DNA from: Planomicrobium sp. CPCC 101110
GTDB lineage: Bacteria > Bacillota > Bacilli > Bacillales_A > Planococcaceae
DNA length: 50,920 nt
Direction of reading: 5' to 3'
Assembly (NCBI RefSeq): GCF_007859395.1
Contig: NZ_VOHD01000002.1
Span: 1-50,920 of the forward strand
Under the pieces are notes generated by a model. It had not been told where the DNA came from, made no database searches, and saw only the letters and a list, made by a program, of their open reading frames with translations. Numbering within the stretch: the stretch's first letter is position 1; each line of letters starts with the position of its first letter. The position numbers were made by a program, and so were the translations under genes. Shown here one piece after another: positions 9,735-20,702 of this stretch.

Positions 9735-9990
9735 GCATTTTTTTTATGTACTGGAATGTGTGGATGGTTCCTACTATGCCGGATATACGAATAATTTGGA
9801 GAAGCGGCTTGCGGCACATAACGCTGGAAAAGGCGCGAAGTACACACGCGCTAAAGGCCCTGTCCGAATGATTCATCAGGAAGCTTTCGATACGAAACCA
9901 CAAGCGATGAAAGCGGAGTATGCTTTCAAGCAATTATCAAAACCACAAAAAGTCCGTTACATTGCGGAAGGAGAGAAGGGCACCCTATGA
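9721..9990 (+). CDS. yazA: GIY-YIG domain protein (YazA family)
   Basis: This small 89-residue protein is almost entirely a GIY-YIG nuclease fold. It has [15 protein letters not shown] at 8-22 and [15 protein letters not shown] after it, as in the UPF0213/YazA family. Its true substrate is unknown. It overlaps trmN6 upstream and shares ATGA with rsmI downstream, as in B. subtilis yabB-yazA-yabC. Confidence 0.92.
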   Translation: METDKHFFYVLECVDGSYYAGYTNNLEKRLAAHNAGKGAKYTRAKGPVRMIHQEAFDTKPQAMKAEYAFKQLSKPQKVRYIAEGEKGTL

Positions 9991-10856
9991 AATCTCAAAA
10001 AAGCTTTCAGGAAAAGCGCCCAACGCTATACCTAGTTGCCACACCTATCGGCAACTTGGAAGATATAACAGTCCGTGCGCTGCGGATCTTGAAAGAAGTC
10101 GATGTGATTGCGGCGGAAGATACGCGAAATACAAAGCAGCTATGCAATCATTTTGAAATACAAACAAAACTGACAAGTTATCATGAACACAATCAAGAAA
10201 GCGGGGGGTTTAAGATCCTTTCTTATTTAGGCGAGGGCAAGTCGGTGGCATTGGTCAGTGATGCCGGGATGCCTTGCATTTCTGACCCCGGCGAAGATGT
10301 GGTTAAACGGGTGATCGCCGAAGGATATCCGGTAGTGCCGATTCCAGGCGCAAACGCAGCACTCAGTGCATTGATCGTTTCCGGAATTTCCCCCCAGCCT
10401 TTCTTGTTTTACGGATTTATATCACGGAACAAAAAAGACCGGCAGGCGGAGCTTGAGAAATTGAGCCAAAAAGAAGAAACGCTTCTCTTTTATGAAGCGC
10501 CGCACCGCTTGAAAGAAAGTTTAAAAAGCTTACAAAAGGCTTTCGGAAACGAACGGAAAATCGTTTTGGCCCGAGAAGTAACAAAGAAGTTTGAAGAATT
10601 TTTAAGAGGCACTGTCGAAGAAGCTGTGTCTTGGTCAGAGCAAAACGAAATCCGTGGAGAATTCTGCATTGTAATAGAAGGAAACAGTTCTCCTGATCTT
10701 ATTGAAAGCGAAGAATGGTGGGAGCAGCTGTCGATTGAAGAACATGTAAATGAATTGATGGAACGCAACAACCTGACTTCAAAAGAAGCGATTAAAGAAG
10801 TGTCGATTGCCCGTAAAATGTCAAAGCGGGAAATCTACCAGGCTTACCACATATAA
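9987..10856 (+). CDS. rsmI: 16S rRNA (cytidine(1402)-2'-O)-methyltransferase
   Basis: RsmI methylates the 2'-OH of C1402 in the 16S decoding centre. The protein has 289 residues and the tetrapyrrole-methylase fold. Family motifs are YLVATPIGNLEDITVRAL near the N-terminus, AEDTRNTKQL, and VSDAGMPCISDPGE. The start overlaps the yazA stop as ATGA. Transcription ends at a strong terminator just downstream, shared with convergent abrB. Confidence 0.95.
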   Translation: MKSQKSFQEKRPTLYLVATPIGNLEDITVRALRILKEVDVIAAEDTRNTKQLCNHFEIQTKLTSYHEHNQESGGFKILSYLGEGKSVALVSDAGMPCISDPGEDVVKRVIAEGYPVVPIPGANAALSALIVSGISPQPFLFYGFISRNKKDRQAELEKLSQKEETLLFYEAPHRLKESLKSLQKAFGNERKIVLAREVTKKFEEFLRGTVEEAVSWSEQNEIRGEFCIVIEGNSSPDLIESEEWWEQLSIEEHVNELMERNNLTSKEAIKEVSIARKMSKREIYQAYHI

Positions 10857-10889
10857 AAAACGGAGCGCATGAAAGCGCTCCGTTTTTCT
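10855..10889. terminator. Bidirectional terminator between rsmI and abrB
   Basis: The stem CGGAGCGC/GCGCTCCG (10861-10868 with 10875-10882) is flanked by A6 on the left and T5 on the right, so it can stop transcripts from both sides. Confidence 0.9.
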
Positions 10890-10898
10890 ATATCAAAC

Positions 10899-11177
10899 TT
10901 ACTTTTTCAAGTTGTTTTGGATTTCTTTTACTAGCATTTCTGCACCTTCAGGGCTTAAAATCAATTTTCCGCCGACCAGCTGCATATTTTCATCCGAAAC
11001 TTCGCCTGTTACTGCGCAAGTCATATTCGGTAAATACTTTTTCAATATAATTTTGTCATCATCTACATAAATTTCCAAAGCATCTTTCTCTGCAATTCCT
11101 AACGTACGGCGCAATTCGATTGGAATGACCACGCGACCCAATTCATCGACTTTACGTACAATACCTGTTGATTTCAT
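10899..11177 (-). CDS. abrB: Transition-state regulator AbrB
   Basis: AbrB is a tetrameric DNA-binding repressor of stationary-phase genes during exponential growth. The protein has 92 residues. The N-terminal swapped-hairpin barrel STGIVRKVDELGRVVIPIE is almost identical to the Bacillus consensus, and the C-terminal multimerization part follows. GGGGGA precedes the start. The gene lies opposite to its neighbours, between rsmI and metG, as in B. subtilis. Upstream lie a near-consensus promoter and Spo0A-type boxes (see separate entries), suggesting the classical Spo0A control. Confidence 0.97.
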   Translation of the reverse strand: MKSTGIVRKVDELGRVVIPIELRRTLGIAEKDALEIYVDDDKIILKKYLPNMTCAVTGEVSDENMQLVGGKLILSPEGAEMLVKEIQNNLKK

Positions 11178-11210
11178 CTAAATATCCCCCTTTAATGTTG
11201 TTTGCAAGAA

Positions 11211-11227
11211 TTCGTCAAAATTCGACA
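11211..11227 (-). promoter_or_regulatory. Tandem Spo0A-type boxes downstream of the abrB promoter
   Basis: On the minus strand TGTCGAA (11227-11221) is followed by TGACGAA (11217-11211), both fitting the 0A-box TGNCGAA, in the same direction and exactly 10 bp apart. They lie at about +14 and +24 from the predicted start point. B. subtilis abrB has its repressing 0A boxes in the same place. Confidence 0.75.
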
Positions 11228-11247
11228 TTTACCACTTCTTGTCATAA

Positions 11248-11276
11248 ATCATACCAAGTACTGGCAATTAGGTCAA
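11248..11276 (-). promoter_or_regulatory. abrB promoter
   Basis: On the minus strand TTGACC (11276-11271), a 17-base spacer and TATGAT (11253-11248) form a near-consensus SigA promoter, about 70 bases before the abrB start codon. Confidence 0.8.
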
Positions 11277-11288
11277 TAAAAAACTATC

Positions 11289-11314
11289 GAAATCATAATA
11301 AATTTTATGATTTC
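11289..11314. repeat. 10-bp inverted repeat upstream of the abrB promoter
   Basis: GAAATCATAA and TTATGATTTC are perfect inverted copies separated by 6 bases, ending 12 bp upstream of the abrB -35. The position fits an operator; the binding protein is unknown. Autoregulation by AbrB, which binds AT-rich DNA, is one possibility. Confidence 0.5.
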
Positions 11315-11398
11315 AGAACATAATTATGCTATTAATAATGACTTTTTCCATATTTTTTATATAAAATTTATGAAAGGAAAAATATTGAAGATAATATA

Positions 11399-11426
11399 TT
11401 TCGACAGTTGAAATAATCTGTCGAAA
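11399..11426. promoter_or_regulatory. Inverted pair of Spo0A-type boxes between abrB and metG
   Basis: TTTCGACAG and CTGTCGAAA are perfect 9-bp inverted copies with a 10-base spacer. Each arm holds an exact TGTCGAA 0A-box, one per strand, with centres about two helical turns apart. The element lies 23 bp upstream of the metG -35 and 123 bp upstream of the abrB -35. The rest of the 11178-11510 gap is very AT-rich and holds no gene. Confidence 0.65.
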
Positions 11427-11448
11427 AAAAACGCTTGAAATTGAAAGA

Positions 11449-13478
<2,030 letters not shown>

Positions 13479-13482
13479 GCTT

Positions 13483-13521
13483 CAAAAAAGCAGCCTGCTC
13501 ATAGAGCAGGCTGCTTTTTTT
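13483..13521 (+). terminator. metG terminator
   Basis: A 12-bp stem AGCAGCCTGCTC/GAGCAGGCTGCT with a 3-base loop runs into seven T. The A-tract on the left extends the stem. Confidence 0.92.
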
Positions 13522-13674
13522 AGTTTGGAGCAGTTTTTCATTCCTATAAAAAAAAGATAAAATGCCAGTGTGAAATGTATATGAAAGTTTTCCAATCAAA
13601 TATATTTATCAAAATTTGAAAAGAAAATAGTTTAATGGGTATTTAGTTATACTTAAAATTCTATTTTTTGAGGT

Positions 13675-13704
13675 TTGACACAAAGATAACATCTTTTGTT
13701 ATAC
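13675..13704 (+). promoter_or_regulatory. tatD promoter
   Basis: TTGACA at 13675-13680 and TTATAC at 13699-13704 are separated by 18 bases. The spacer itself holds the small inverted repeat AAAGAT-AAC-ATCTTT. The preceding 150 bases are AT-rich with no gene seen. Confidence 0.6.
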
Positions 13705-13742
13705 AAATGTAATGTTTATGTGAAGAAAGAAACAAGGGAAAC

Positions 13743-13762
13743 CATTAAAATAGATTTTAATG
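13743..13762 (+). repeat. Hairpin directly before the tatD ribosome binding site
   Basis: CATTAAAA and TTTTAATG form a perfect 8-bp stem with a TAGA loop. It ends immediately before TGAGGAG, the tatD ribosome binding site, so it could affect translation or mRNA stability. Confidence 0.5.
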
Positions 13763-13777
13763 TGAGGAGAATGATGA

Positions 13778-14545
13778 ATGTTTATCGATACCCATGTGCA
13801 TTTGAATGCAGACCAATATGATGAAGATTTAACAGAAGTCATTGAACGGGCAATAGAAAACAAGGTAACAAAAATGGTAGTCATCGGTTTTGACCGCAAA
13901 ACGATCCAACGGGCGATGGCGCTTGCAGAAAAATATGAGTTTATTTACGCGGTCGTCGGTTGGCATCCAGTAGATGCCATAGATTGTACGGATGAAGATT
14001 TACGATGGATCGAAGAACTGTCAGCTCACCCGAAAGTGGTAGGCATTGGAGAAACGGGCTTGGATTACTACTGGGACAAATCCCCGAAAGAGGTTCAACA
14101 AGAAGTATTCCGCAAACAAATCCGCCTCGCAAAACGAGTGAACTTGCCTATTATCATCCATAACCGGGATGCAACAGAAGATGTTTTACGCATTTTAAAA
14201 GAAGAAGACGCAAGAACAACGGGTGGTGTTATGCATTGCTTTGGCGGCAGCGTTGAAACGGCACACGAAAGTATAAAAATGAATTTCATGATTTCGCTCG
14301 GTGGACCGGTAACATTCAAAAATGCCAAACAACCGAAAAAAGTCGCAGAAATGATTTCGCTTGATCATTTGATGATTGAGACAGACGCACCTTATTTGGC
14401 GCCGCATCCTTACCGAGGAAAACGCAACGAGCCATCGTATGTGCCGCTTGTAGCTGAAGAAATTGCTCGTTTAAAAGGGATTTCGGTAGAAGAAGTGGCT
14501 GAAGCAACAACACGCAATGCAGAGAAGTTTTTCAAGTTATTTTAA
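13778..14545 (+). CDS. tatD: TatD family metal-dependent hydrolase (YabD)
   Basis: This 255-residue TIM-barrel metal hydrolase belongs to the TatD DNase family. Metal-ligand motifs are visible: HVH at 6-8, GIGETGLDYYW, IIHNRDA, MHCFGG and IETDAPYLAP. Family members act as 3'-5' exonucleases or as D-aminoacyl-tRNA deacylases, so the exact substrate is open. The position between metG and yabE matches B. subtilis yabD. Confidence 0.92.
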   Translation: MFIDTHVHLNADQYDEDLTEVIERAIENKVTKMVVIGFDRKTIQRAMALAEKYEFIYAVVGWHPVDAIDCTDEDLRWIEELSAHPKVVGIGETGLDYYWDKSPKEVQQEVFRKQIRLAKRVNLPIIIHNRDATEDVLRILKEEDARTTGGVMHCFGGSVETAHESIKMNFMISLGGPVTFKNAKQPKKVAEMISLDHLMIETDAPYLAPHPYRGKRNEPSYVPLVAEEIARLKGISVEEVAEATTRNAEKFFKLF

Positions 14546-14576
14546 AAAGTGACAAAATATGAAAGACTCGTATAAG

Positions 14577-14605
14577 TTGACACCTTGAATTTGGAGCTAT
14601 ACAAT
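14577..14605 (+). promoter_or_regulatory. yabE promoter
   Basis: TTGACA at 14577-14582, a 17-base spacer and TACAAT at 14600-14605 form a near-perfect SigA promoter. It starts only 32 bases after the tatD stop codon and 28 bases before the yabE start. Confidence 0.8.
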
Positions 14606-14632
14606 CACACAGGTGAATAAGGAGGAGTTATT

Positions 14633-15937
14633 TTGTCAAAAGAAGCAAATAATAGTAAAGCTGCAAAATCCTTTAAAGGCAAATCGCTGGCGGTTTCAAT
14701 TGTTACCGTATTGATGTTTGCAGCTGTTTTAACTTTCGCTATATACGAAGGAACAAAAAATACGATTACCATAAACGCTAATGGCAAGACCGAAGAAGTG
14801 AAAACCCATGCCAAGACGGTGGGGGAATTCTTGAAAGAACAAGAAATTGAAGTTGCAGAAGATGATTACTTGAGCCAGTCGGCAAGTGCTGCGATCAAAA
14901 GCGATACTAAAATCGAATGGGATAAAGCGGAACAGTATACTGTGACAATCGATGGAGAAGCTAAAACTGCTTGGACCACAAAAAATACCGTAGCGGATAT
15001 TCTGGCTAAAGCTGAAGTTGAAGTTTCAGAATATGATAAAGTTTCACCTGCACTTGAAGAAGAAGTAGATGAGGACACAGCAATATCTGTAGAAAAAGCA
15101 TTTGAGGTCACGATCCTTGATGGTTTGGAAAAGAAACAGGCATGGTCCACTTCGACTACGGTCGCTGACTTTTTAAAACAGCAAAAAGTCTCTTTAAGCG
15201 AACTTGACCGAGTTGAAAAAGGAATGGATGAATTGGTCCTTCCGAATTCTGAAGTCAAAATAGTTCGCGTCGAAAAGGTCACCGATGTAGTGGAAGATTC
15301 TGTAAAATTTGCGGTCGAAACGAAAAAAGATTCTTCTCTTCTAAAAGGGAAAGAAAAGCTTGTCCAAAAAGGGCAGCAAGGCATCGTTAAGAAAACATAT
15401 GAAGTTGTAAAAGAAAACGGCAAAGAAGTAAAACGTGATCTTAAAAAAGAAAAAGTCGTTAAAGAGCCGAAAAAACAAATTACCGCAGTCGGAACTAAAG
15501 TTGTAGTAGCTGCTGTTTCCCGTGGCAAAGACACAACACCAGCTGCTGAAAAAGAAACTGCTCAAGCGAAGACGGTAAAAGCATCGGCGCCTGCCAAAAA
15601 AGAAGTATCGGCAGCCCCTAAAGCGGCTCAAGCATCCGAGCCAGCTGGCAAAGAGATGATCGTCTCTGCAACAGCGTACACGGCAAGCTGTGCCGGCTGT
15701 TCAGGCATTACGGCAACAGGCATCAATTTGAAAGCAAACCCAGGTCTCAAAGTGATTGCAGTGGACCCTAACGTTATTCCACTAGGCTCAAAAGTATGGG
15801 TGGAAGGCTATGGCCATGCTATTGCCGGCGACACAGGCGGAGCAATCAAAGGAAACAAAATCGATTTGTTTGTAGCTGATCAATCAGCAGCGCTGGCATT
15901 TGGCCGCAAGCAGGTGAAAATTAAAATACTCAATTAA
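14633..15937 (+). CDS. yabE: YabE-type cell-wall protein: three DUF348 repeats, G5 and 3D domains
   Basis: This 434-residue exported protein resembles resuscitation-promoting-factor-like (Sps) proteins and probably cleaves or remodels peptidoglycan. A membrane segment or signal anchor covers about residues 17-39. Three ubiquitin-like DUF348 repeats follow (VKTHAKTVGEFL, AWTTKNTVADIL, AWSTSTTVADFL). A G5 domain comes next, then a Lys/Ala/Glu-rich linker (about 275-340). The C-terminal 3D domain at 341-434 has its three aspartates in AVDPNVIPLGS, AGDTGG and KIDLFV. The TTG start follows GGAGGAG at 14621-14627. The size matches B. subtilis YabE (437). Confidence 0.93.
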   Translation: MSKEANNSKAAKSFKGKSLAVSIVTVLMFAAVLTFAIYEGTKNTITINANGKTEEVKTHAKTVGEFLKEQEIEVAEDDYLSQSASAAIKSDTKIEWDKAEQYTVTIDGEAKTAWTTKNTVADILAKAEVEVSEYDKVSPALEEEVDEDTAISVEKAFEVTILDGLEKKQAWSTSTTVADFLKQQKVSLSELDRVEKGMDELVLPNSEVKIVRVEKVTDVVEDSVKFAVETKKDSSLLKGKEKLVQKGQQGIVKKTYEVVKENGKEVKRDLKKEKVVKEPKKQITAVGTKVVVAAVSRGKDTTPAAEKETAQAKTVKASAPAKKEVSAAPKAAQASEPAGKEMIVSATAYTASCAGCSGITATGINLKANPGLKVIAVDPNVIPLGSKVWVEGYGHAIAGDTGGAIKGNKIDLFVADQSAALAFGRKQVKIKILN

Positions 15938-15945
15938 TGCAAGGA

Positions 15946-15987
15946 TGAAAAAGCTTTCTTGGGGATTCCCAGGAAAGCTTTTTCTTT
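15946..15987 (+). terminator. yabE terminator
   Basis: A long stem pairs GAAAAAGCTTTC and CTTGGG with CCCAGG and GAAAGCTTTTTC, and ends in a T-rich tract. Confidence 0.85.
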
Positions 15988-16016
15988 TTACAGGGTTGTT
16001 CGGCAACGTGTAAAAT
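15987..16016 (+). promoter_or_regulatory. Possible rnmV promoter
   Basis: TTTACA at 15987-15992 and TAAAAT at 16011-16016 are 18 bases apart, and the start codon lies 30 bases further on. The -35 overlaps the T tract of the yabE terminator. Confidence 0.45.
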
Positions 16017-16046
16017 AGACAGGAAGTCTGGAAATGAGGATGACGA

Positions 16047-17482
<1,436 letters not shown>

Positions 17483-17549
17483 ATATTAGGCTTTGTTGCA
17501 GATTTGTCAAAGACCTTCGAACTGTGGAGATATTTCGGATAAAAAAATA

Positions 17550-17620
17550 TTGACAGCTCCTATAGCACGCTGATAAAATTATAAATTTATTTTGACTTAT
17601 TACTTGATTTATGTTAATGT
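17550..17620 (+). promoter_or_regulatory. Tandem promoters before veg
   Basis: P1 is TTGACA at 17550-17555 with TAAAAT at 17574-17579 (18-base spacer). P2 is TTGACT at 17592-17597 with TAATGT at 17615-17620 (17-base spacer). The B. subtilis veg promoter is a known strong SigA promoter, consistent with this arrangement. Confidence 0.65.
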
Positions 17621-17645
17621 TTGTCTATAGTGAGGTGTAGACAAG

Positions 17646-17909
17646 ATGCCCAAAACTTTGGCGGATATTAAAAAATCGTTGGATCTACATGTAGGAAAAC
17701 GATTGCTTTTGAAGGCAAACGGAGGTCGCAAGAAAACGGTCGAACGCAGTGGAATTTTGCGCGAAACGTATCACTCCGTGTTCGTGATTGAACTAGATCA
17801 AGATGAGCATGCATTTGAACGTGTGTCTTACAGCTACGCAGACATTTTAACAGAAGCAGTAGAAATTACTGTAGAAGAAGGAACAGCAGACGAACTTGTT
17901 GTTAGATAA
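17646..17909 (+). CDS. veg: Veg protein
   Basis: Veg is a small conserved protein of 87 residues with a barrel-like fold, linked in B. subtilis to biofilm regulation through SinR. The start [19 protein letters not shown] and the central [16 protein letters not shown] are family hallmarks. GTGAGGTG precedes the ATG. Its neighbours yabG (upstream) and sspF (downstream) in B. subtilis are both sporulation genes and both are absent here. Confidence 0.95.
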   Translation: MPKTLADIKKSLDLHVGKRLLLKANGGRKKTVERSGILRETYHSVFVIELDQDEHAFERVSYSYADILTEAVEITVEEGTADELVVR

Positions 17910-17936
17910 TGAACTTTATTTTCATATTTTTCAAAT

Positions 17937-17974
17937 CCGCGAACTGTTACTTTCATCAGTTCGCGGGTTTTTTT
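17937..17974 (+). terminator. veg terminator
   Basis: The 10-bp stem CCGCGAACTG/CAGTTCGCGG with a 10-base loop is followed by seven T. Confidence 0.92.
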
Positions 17975-18053
17975 GTTTCTTTACTGCATTTCTCCCCAAT
18001 TCCTTGTGTTGTGTTAAAATAGTTTTCATTAGACTATAAAAGGAGGCAGTGGG

Positions 18054-18917
18054 ATGCTCTACGTGAAGGCGCCTGCCAAAATCAATTTAACATTGGACGT
18101 GTTGTACAAGCGTCCAGACAATTACCATGAAATCGAGATGATTATGACCACAGTCGACTTGTCTGACCGTATAGGGTTGATGGGGACGGCAAAAGGCATA
18201 CATATTGAATCGGCAGACCGTTTTGTTCCGAATGATTCCCGGAACTTGGCTTACCAAGCCGCTCAATTGATCAAAGACACATATAATATTTCAACAGGGG
18301 TCATCATCCATTTAGACAAACAGATTCCTGTGGCTGCTGGATTGGCCGGTGGAAGCAGTGACGCGGCTGCTACTTTGAAAGGGTTAAACAAATTGTGGCA
18401 GCTGAACTTGTCACTGGATGAATTAGCGGAACTCGGCGCTAAAATCGGCTCCGATGTTTCTTTTTGTGTGTACGGGGGAACAGCTTTAGCAAAAGGACGC
18501 GGGGAAATCATCCAGGAGTTGCCTGCACCGCCGAATTGCTGGGTTATTTTAGCCAAGCCGACCATTGGAGTTTCTACTGCCGACGTATATGGCGCTTTTG
18601 ATCCCTCCAAAGCGGAGCACCCGAACACACAGCAAATGATCAAAGCACTGGAGACAGGCGATTATGAGGCGATGTGCGACAATCTTGGCAATGCACTTGA
18701 GAGCGTAACTTTAAATCTTTATCCAGAAGTTTCGCAAATCAAAGAGCAGATGAAAAAGTTCGGCGCTGATGCTGTGCTGATGAGCGGCAGCGGACCCACT
18801 GTATTCGGACTGGTACACCAAGAAGCCCGCATTCCCCGCATCTATAACGGATTAAGAGGCTTTTGTTCCGAAGTTTATGCTGTCCGTTTGATTGGCGAAC
18901 GAGATTCTCTTGCCTAA
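18054..18917 (+). CDS. ispE: 4-(cytidine 5'-diphospho)-2-C-methyl-D-erythritol kinase
   Basis: IspE is the ATP-dependent kinase of the MEP isoprenoid pathway. The 287-residue protein belongs to the GHMP kinases: [11 protein letters not shown] near the N-terminus, the ATP loop [14 protein letters not shown] at 92-105 and [10 protein letters not shown] near the C-terminus. A strong AAAGGAGG precedes the ATG. The stop codon lies inside an inverted repeat whose other arm covers the purR ribosome binding site. Confidence 0.96.
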   Translation: MLYVKAPAKINLTLDVLYKRPDNYHEIEMIMTTVDLSDRIGLMGTAKGIHIESADRFVPNDSRNLAYQAAQLIKDTYNISTGVIIHLDKQIPVAAGLAGGSSDAAATLKGLNKLWQLNLSLDELAELGAKIGSDVSFCVYGGTALAKGRGEIIQELPAPPNCWVILAKPTIGVSTADVYGAFDPSKAEHPNTQQMIKALETGDYEAMCDNLGNALESVTLNLYPEVSQIKEQMKKFGADAVLMSGSGPTVFGLVHQEARIPRIYNGLRGFCSEVYAVRLIGERDSLA

Positions 18918-18963
18918 ACACGTATATTTATGGTAAGTTTTCATTAAATTATTCGTGTTTAGG
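18913..18963. repeat. Inverted repeat linking the ispE stop and purR ribosome binding site
   Basis: CCTAAACACG (18913-18922) and CGTGTTTAGG (18954-18963) are perfect 10-bp inverted copies, 31 bases apart. The left arm contains the ispE stop codon TAA and the right arm overlaps the first bases of AGGAGAG for purR. It could act as a DNA operator or an mRNA structure. Confidence 0.5.
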
Positions 18964-18973
18964 AGAGTGCAAG

Positions 18974-19801
18974 ATGAAGTGGAAACGAAGCGAACGATTA
19001 GTTGACATGACGCATTATTTGTTAGAACATCCACATAAACTAATTCCGCTTACATATTTTTCGGATTTGTATCAATCTGCCAAGTCGTCGATCAGCGAAG
19101 ACCTGGGGATTGTTAAGGAAACGTTTGAAGAAAAAGGCATTGGCCTGCTGCTGACTGTGCCTGGAGCAGCAGGCGGGGTAAAGTATGTCCCTAAACTTCA
19201 TGTGGATGAGATCAAAACCATTATAGATGAATTAATGGACGAGTTAAGCCATTCAGACCGTCTATTGCCCGGTGGGTATCTTTATATGACCGATGTGTTA
19301 GGCAACCCGGATATGATGAACCGGGTCGGCAAAGTATTTGCCACCGCGTTTGCCAATGAGAAAATTGATGTCATTATGACAGTGGCCACTAAGGGAATTC
19401 CGATTGCCCACGCCATTGCCCGCCATTTGAATGTTCCCGTTGTCATTGTGCGGCGAGACAGCAAGGTGACGGAAGGGTCTACTGTGAGCATCAATTATGT
19501 CTCCGGTTCATCGCGGCGCATTCAAACGATGGTGCTGTCCAAGCGCAGCATGAAAAGCGGACAGCGCGTATTGATCACAGATGACTTTATGAAAGTCGGC
19601 GGCACGATGAATGGCATGAAAAACTTGCTGGAGGAGTTTGAATGTACATTGGCGGGTGTCGCAGTATTGGTAGAGGCGGAACATGCGGATGAACGGCTTG
19701 TCGAAAACTATTTATCATTGGTCAAACTGCATGAAGTGAGCGAAAAAGAACGGACTATCGCTTTAGAAGAAGGAAACTACTTTTCTAATGGAGGAATTTG
19801 A
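18974..19801 (+). CDS. purR: Purine operon repressor PurR (PRTase type)
   Basis: PurR of Gram-positives is a repressor whose PRPP-binding domain senses purine status. The 275-residue protein has an N-terminal winged helix ([18 protein letters not shown]) and a phosphoribosyltransferase-like domain with the PRPP loop [14 protein letters not shown] at 199-212. ATG 18974 follows AGGAGAG by 6 bases; an upstream in-frame extension would run back into ispE and is not needed. The gene overlaps the ribosome binding site of ridA. Confidence 0.96.
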   Translation: MKWKRSERLVDMTHYLLEHPHKLIPLTYFSDLYQSAKSSISEDLGIVKETFEEKGIGLLLTVPGAAGGVKYVPKLHVDEIKTIIDELMDELSHSDRLLPGGYLYMTDVLGNPDMMNRVGKVFATAFANEKIDVIMTVATKGIPIAHAIARHLNVPVVIVRRDSKVTEGSTVSINYVSGSSRRIQTMVLSKRSMKSGQRVLITDDFMKVGGTMNGMKNLLEEFECTLAGVAVLVEAEHADERLVENYLSLVKLHEVSEKERTIALEEGNYFSNGGI

Positions 19802-19802
19802 G

Positions 19803-20180
19803 ATGAAATATGTAGCGACAGACAAAGCACCAGCAGCAATCGGACCTTACTCGCAAGGAATTATAACAGGGGACCTGTTCTACAGTTCAGGACAAATTCC
19901 GCTGACGCCAGCCGGCGACATTGTTTTAGGCACTATCGAAGACCAGGCGCATCAAGTGTTCGCTAATTTGAAGGCGGTGCTGGCAGAAGCAGGTTCTTCG
20001 CTTGAACAAGTAGTGAAAACAACGGTATTCATCAAGAATATGGATGATTTTGCTTTGCTGAACGAAGTCTATGCTTCTTATTTCGGTGACCATAAACCTG
20101 CGCGTTCAACAGTGGAAGTGGCCCGCTTGCCGAAAGATGCAAAAGTGGAAATTGAAGTAATCGCAAAAGTGACAAACTAA
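19803..20180 (+). CDS. ridA: RidA family enamine/imine deaminase (YabJ)
   Basis: RidA proteins hydrolyse reactive 2-aminoacrylate-type enamines. The protein has 125 residues, the same as B. subtilis YabJ. Family motifs are [22 protein letters not shown] and [16 protein letters not shown], the last with the conserved active-site arginine. ATG 19803 is chosen because GGAGG lies 8 bases upstream; the ATG at 19788 would include that site. It is coupled to purR as in B. subtilis. Confidence 0.96.
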   Translation: MKYVATDKAPAAIGPYSQGIITGDLFYSSGQIPLTPAGDIVLGTIEDQAHQVFANLKAVLAEAGSSLEQVVKTTVFIKNMDDFALLNEVYASYFGDHKPARSTVEVARLPKDAKVEIEVIAKVTN

Positions 20181-20206
20181 ACCGCCTTTTAGGCGGTTTT
20201 ATTTTT
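20181..20206 (+). terminator. ridA terminator
   Basis: The stem ACCGCCT/AGGCGGT with a 3-base loop is followed by TTTATTTTT. Confidence 0.88.
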
Positions 20207-20250
20207 CGGGAATGTTAATTAAATTTTCTAATAAATTTTGTAATTTATGA

Positions 20251-20275
20251 AGGAGATTAGTCCTTTCCGGCGAAT
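20251..20275 (+). promoter_or_regulatory. SigH-type promoter before spoVG
   Basis: AGGAGAT at 20251-20257 and GAAT at 20272-20275 with 14 bases between fit the SigH pattern AGGAWWW, 14-15 bases, GAAT. The preceding 40 bases are almost pure A+T, like the AbrB-bound AT box of B. subtilis spoVG. No SigA promoter competes in this gap. Confidence 0.65.
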
Positions 20276-20320
20276 ACTTTACAGAGCTTCATAAATAACA
20301 TCTGGGAGAGGTGAGAAGAA

Positions 20321-20605
20321 ATGGAAGTTACCGATGTGAGATTAAGGCGGGTACAGACAGAGGGCCGCATGAGGGCAATCGCTTCTATCACATTAGACAA
20401 TGAGTTTGTAGTCCATGATATTCGAGTGATTGATGGCAATGAGGGGTTATTTGTGGCAATGCCAAGCAAACGGACACCTGATGGCGAATTCCGGGATATA
20501 GCCCATCCGATCAACTCAGGTACACGGAGCAAACTTCAAGACGCCGTTTTAACTGCATACGAACAAAGTGAAAATGATCCGGTTTTTGAAGAAGCCGGCG
20601 TTTGA
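20321..20605 (+). CDS. spoVG: SpoVG, RNA-binding regulator
   Basis: SpoVG is a small nucleic-acid-binding regulator, present in spore formers and in non-spore formers such as Listeria and Staphylococcus. The protein has 94 residues and the typical [19 protein letters not shown] start and [19 protein letters not shown] core. GAGAGGTGAG precedes the ATG. The SigH-type promoter upstream suggests transition-state expression. Confidence 0.97.
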   Translation: MEVTDVRLRRVQTEGRMRAIASITLDNEFVVHDIRVIDGNEGLFVAMPSKRTPDGEFRDIAHPINSGTRSKLQDAVLTAYEQSENDPVFEEAGV

Positions 20606-20617
20606 CTACTGCAACTC

Positions 20618-20652
20618 AAAGAGCCTTCTGCATGGATAGGGCTCTTTTTTTG
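20618..20652 (+). terminator. spoVG terminator 1
   Basis: The stem AAAGAGCC/GGCTCTTT is followed by a run of T. Confidence 0.85.
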
Positions 20653-20679
20653 TTGCGCTCTCGCAATGTCAGACCTTGG

Positions 20680-20702
20680 AACCTTGAATTGTCAAGGTTT
20701 TT
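20680..20702 (+). terminator. Second hairpin after spoVG, overlapping the glmU promoter
   Basis: AACCTTGA/TCAAGGTT form an 8-bp stem with an ATTG loop followed by TTTTT. The glmU -35 lies inside this hairpin. Confidence 0.55.

Noticed and set aside
10855..10889. Repeat of short hairpins between genes as a possible mobile repeat family
   Set aside because: The intergenic hairpins all end in T tracts and differ in stem sequence, so they are ordinary terminators rather than REP-like or MITE elements.
14866..15534. Open frame of 222 codons on the minus strand, rich in Ser, Thr and Phe
   Set aside because: It mirrors the Glu/Lys-rich yabE repeats. B. subtilis does have antisense RNA at yabE, but no minus-strand promoter was evident here.
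18863..18973. Longer N-terminus of PurR
   Set aside because: The extension overlaps the end of ispE in another frame and the ATG at 18974 has a strong, well-spaced ribosome binding site.
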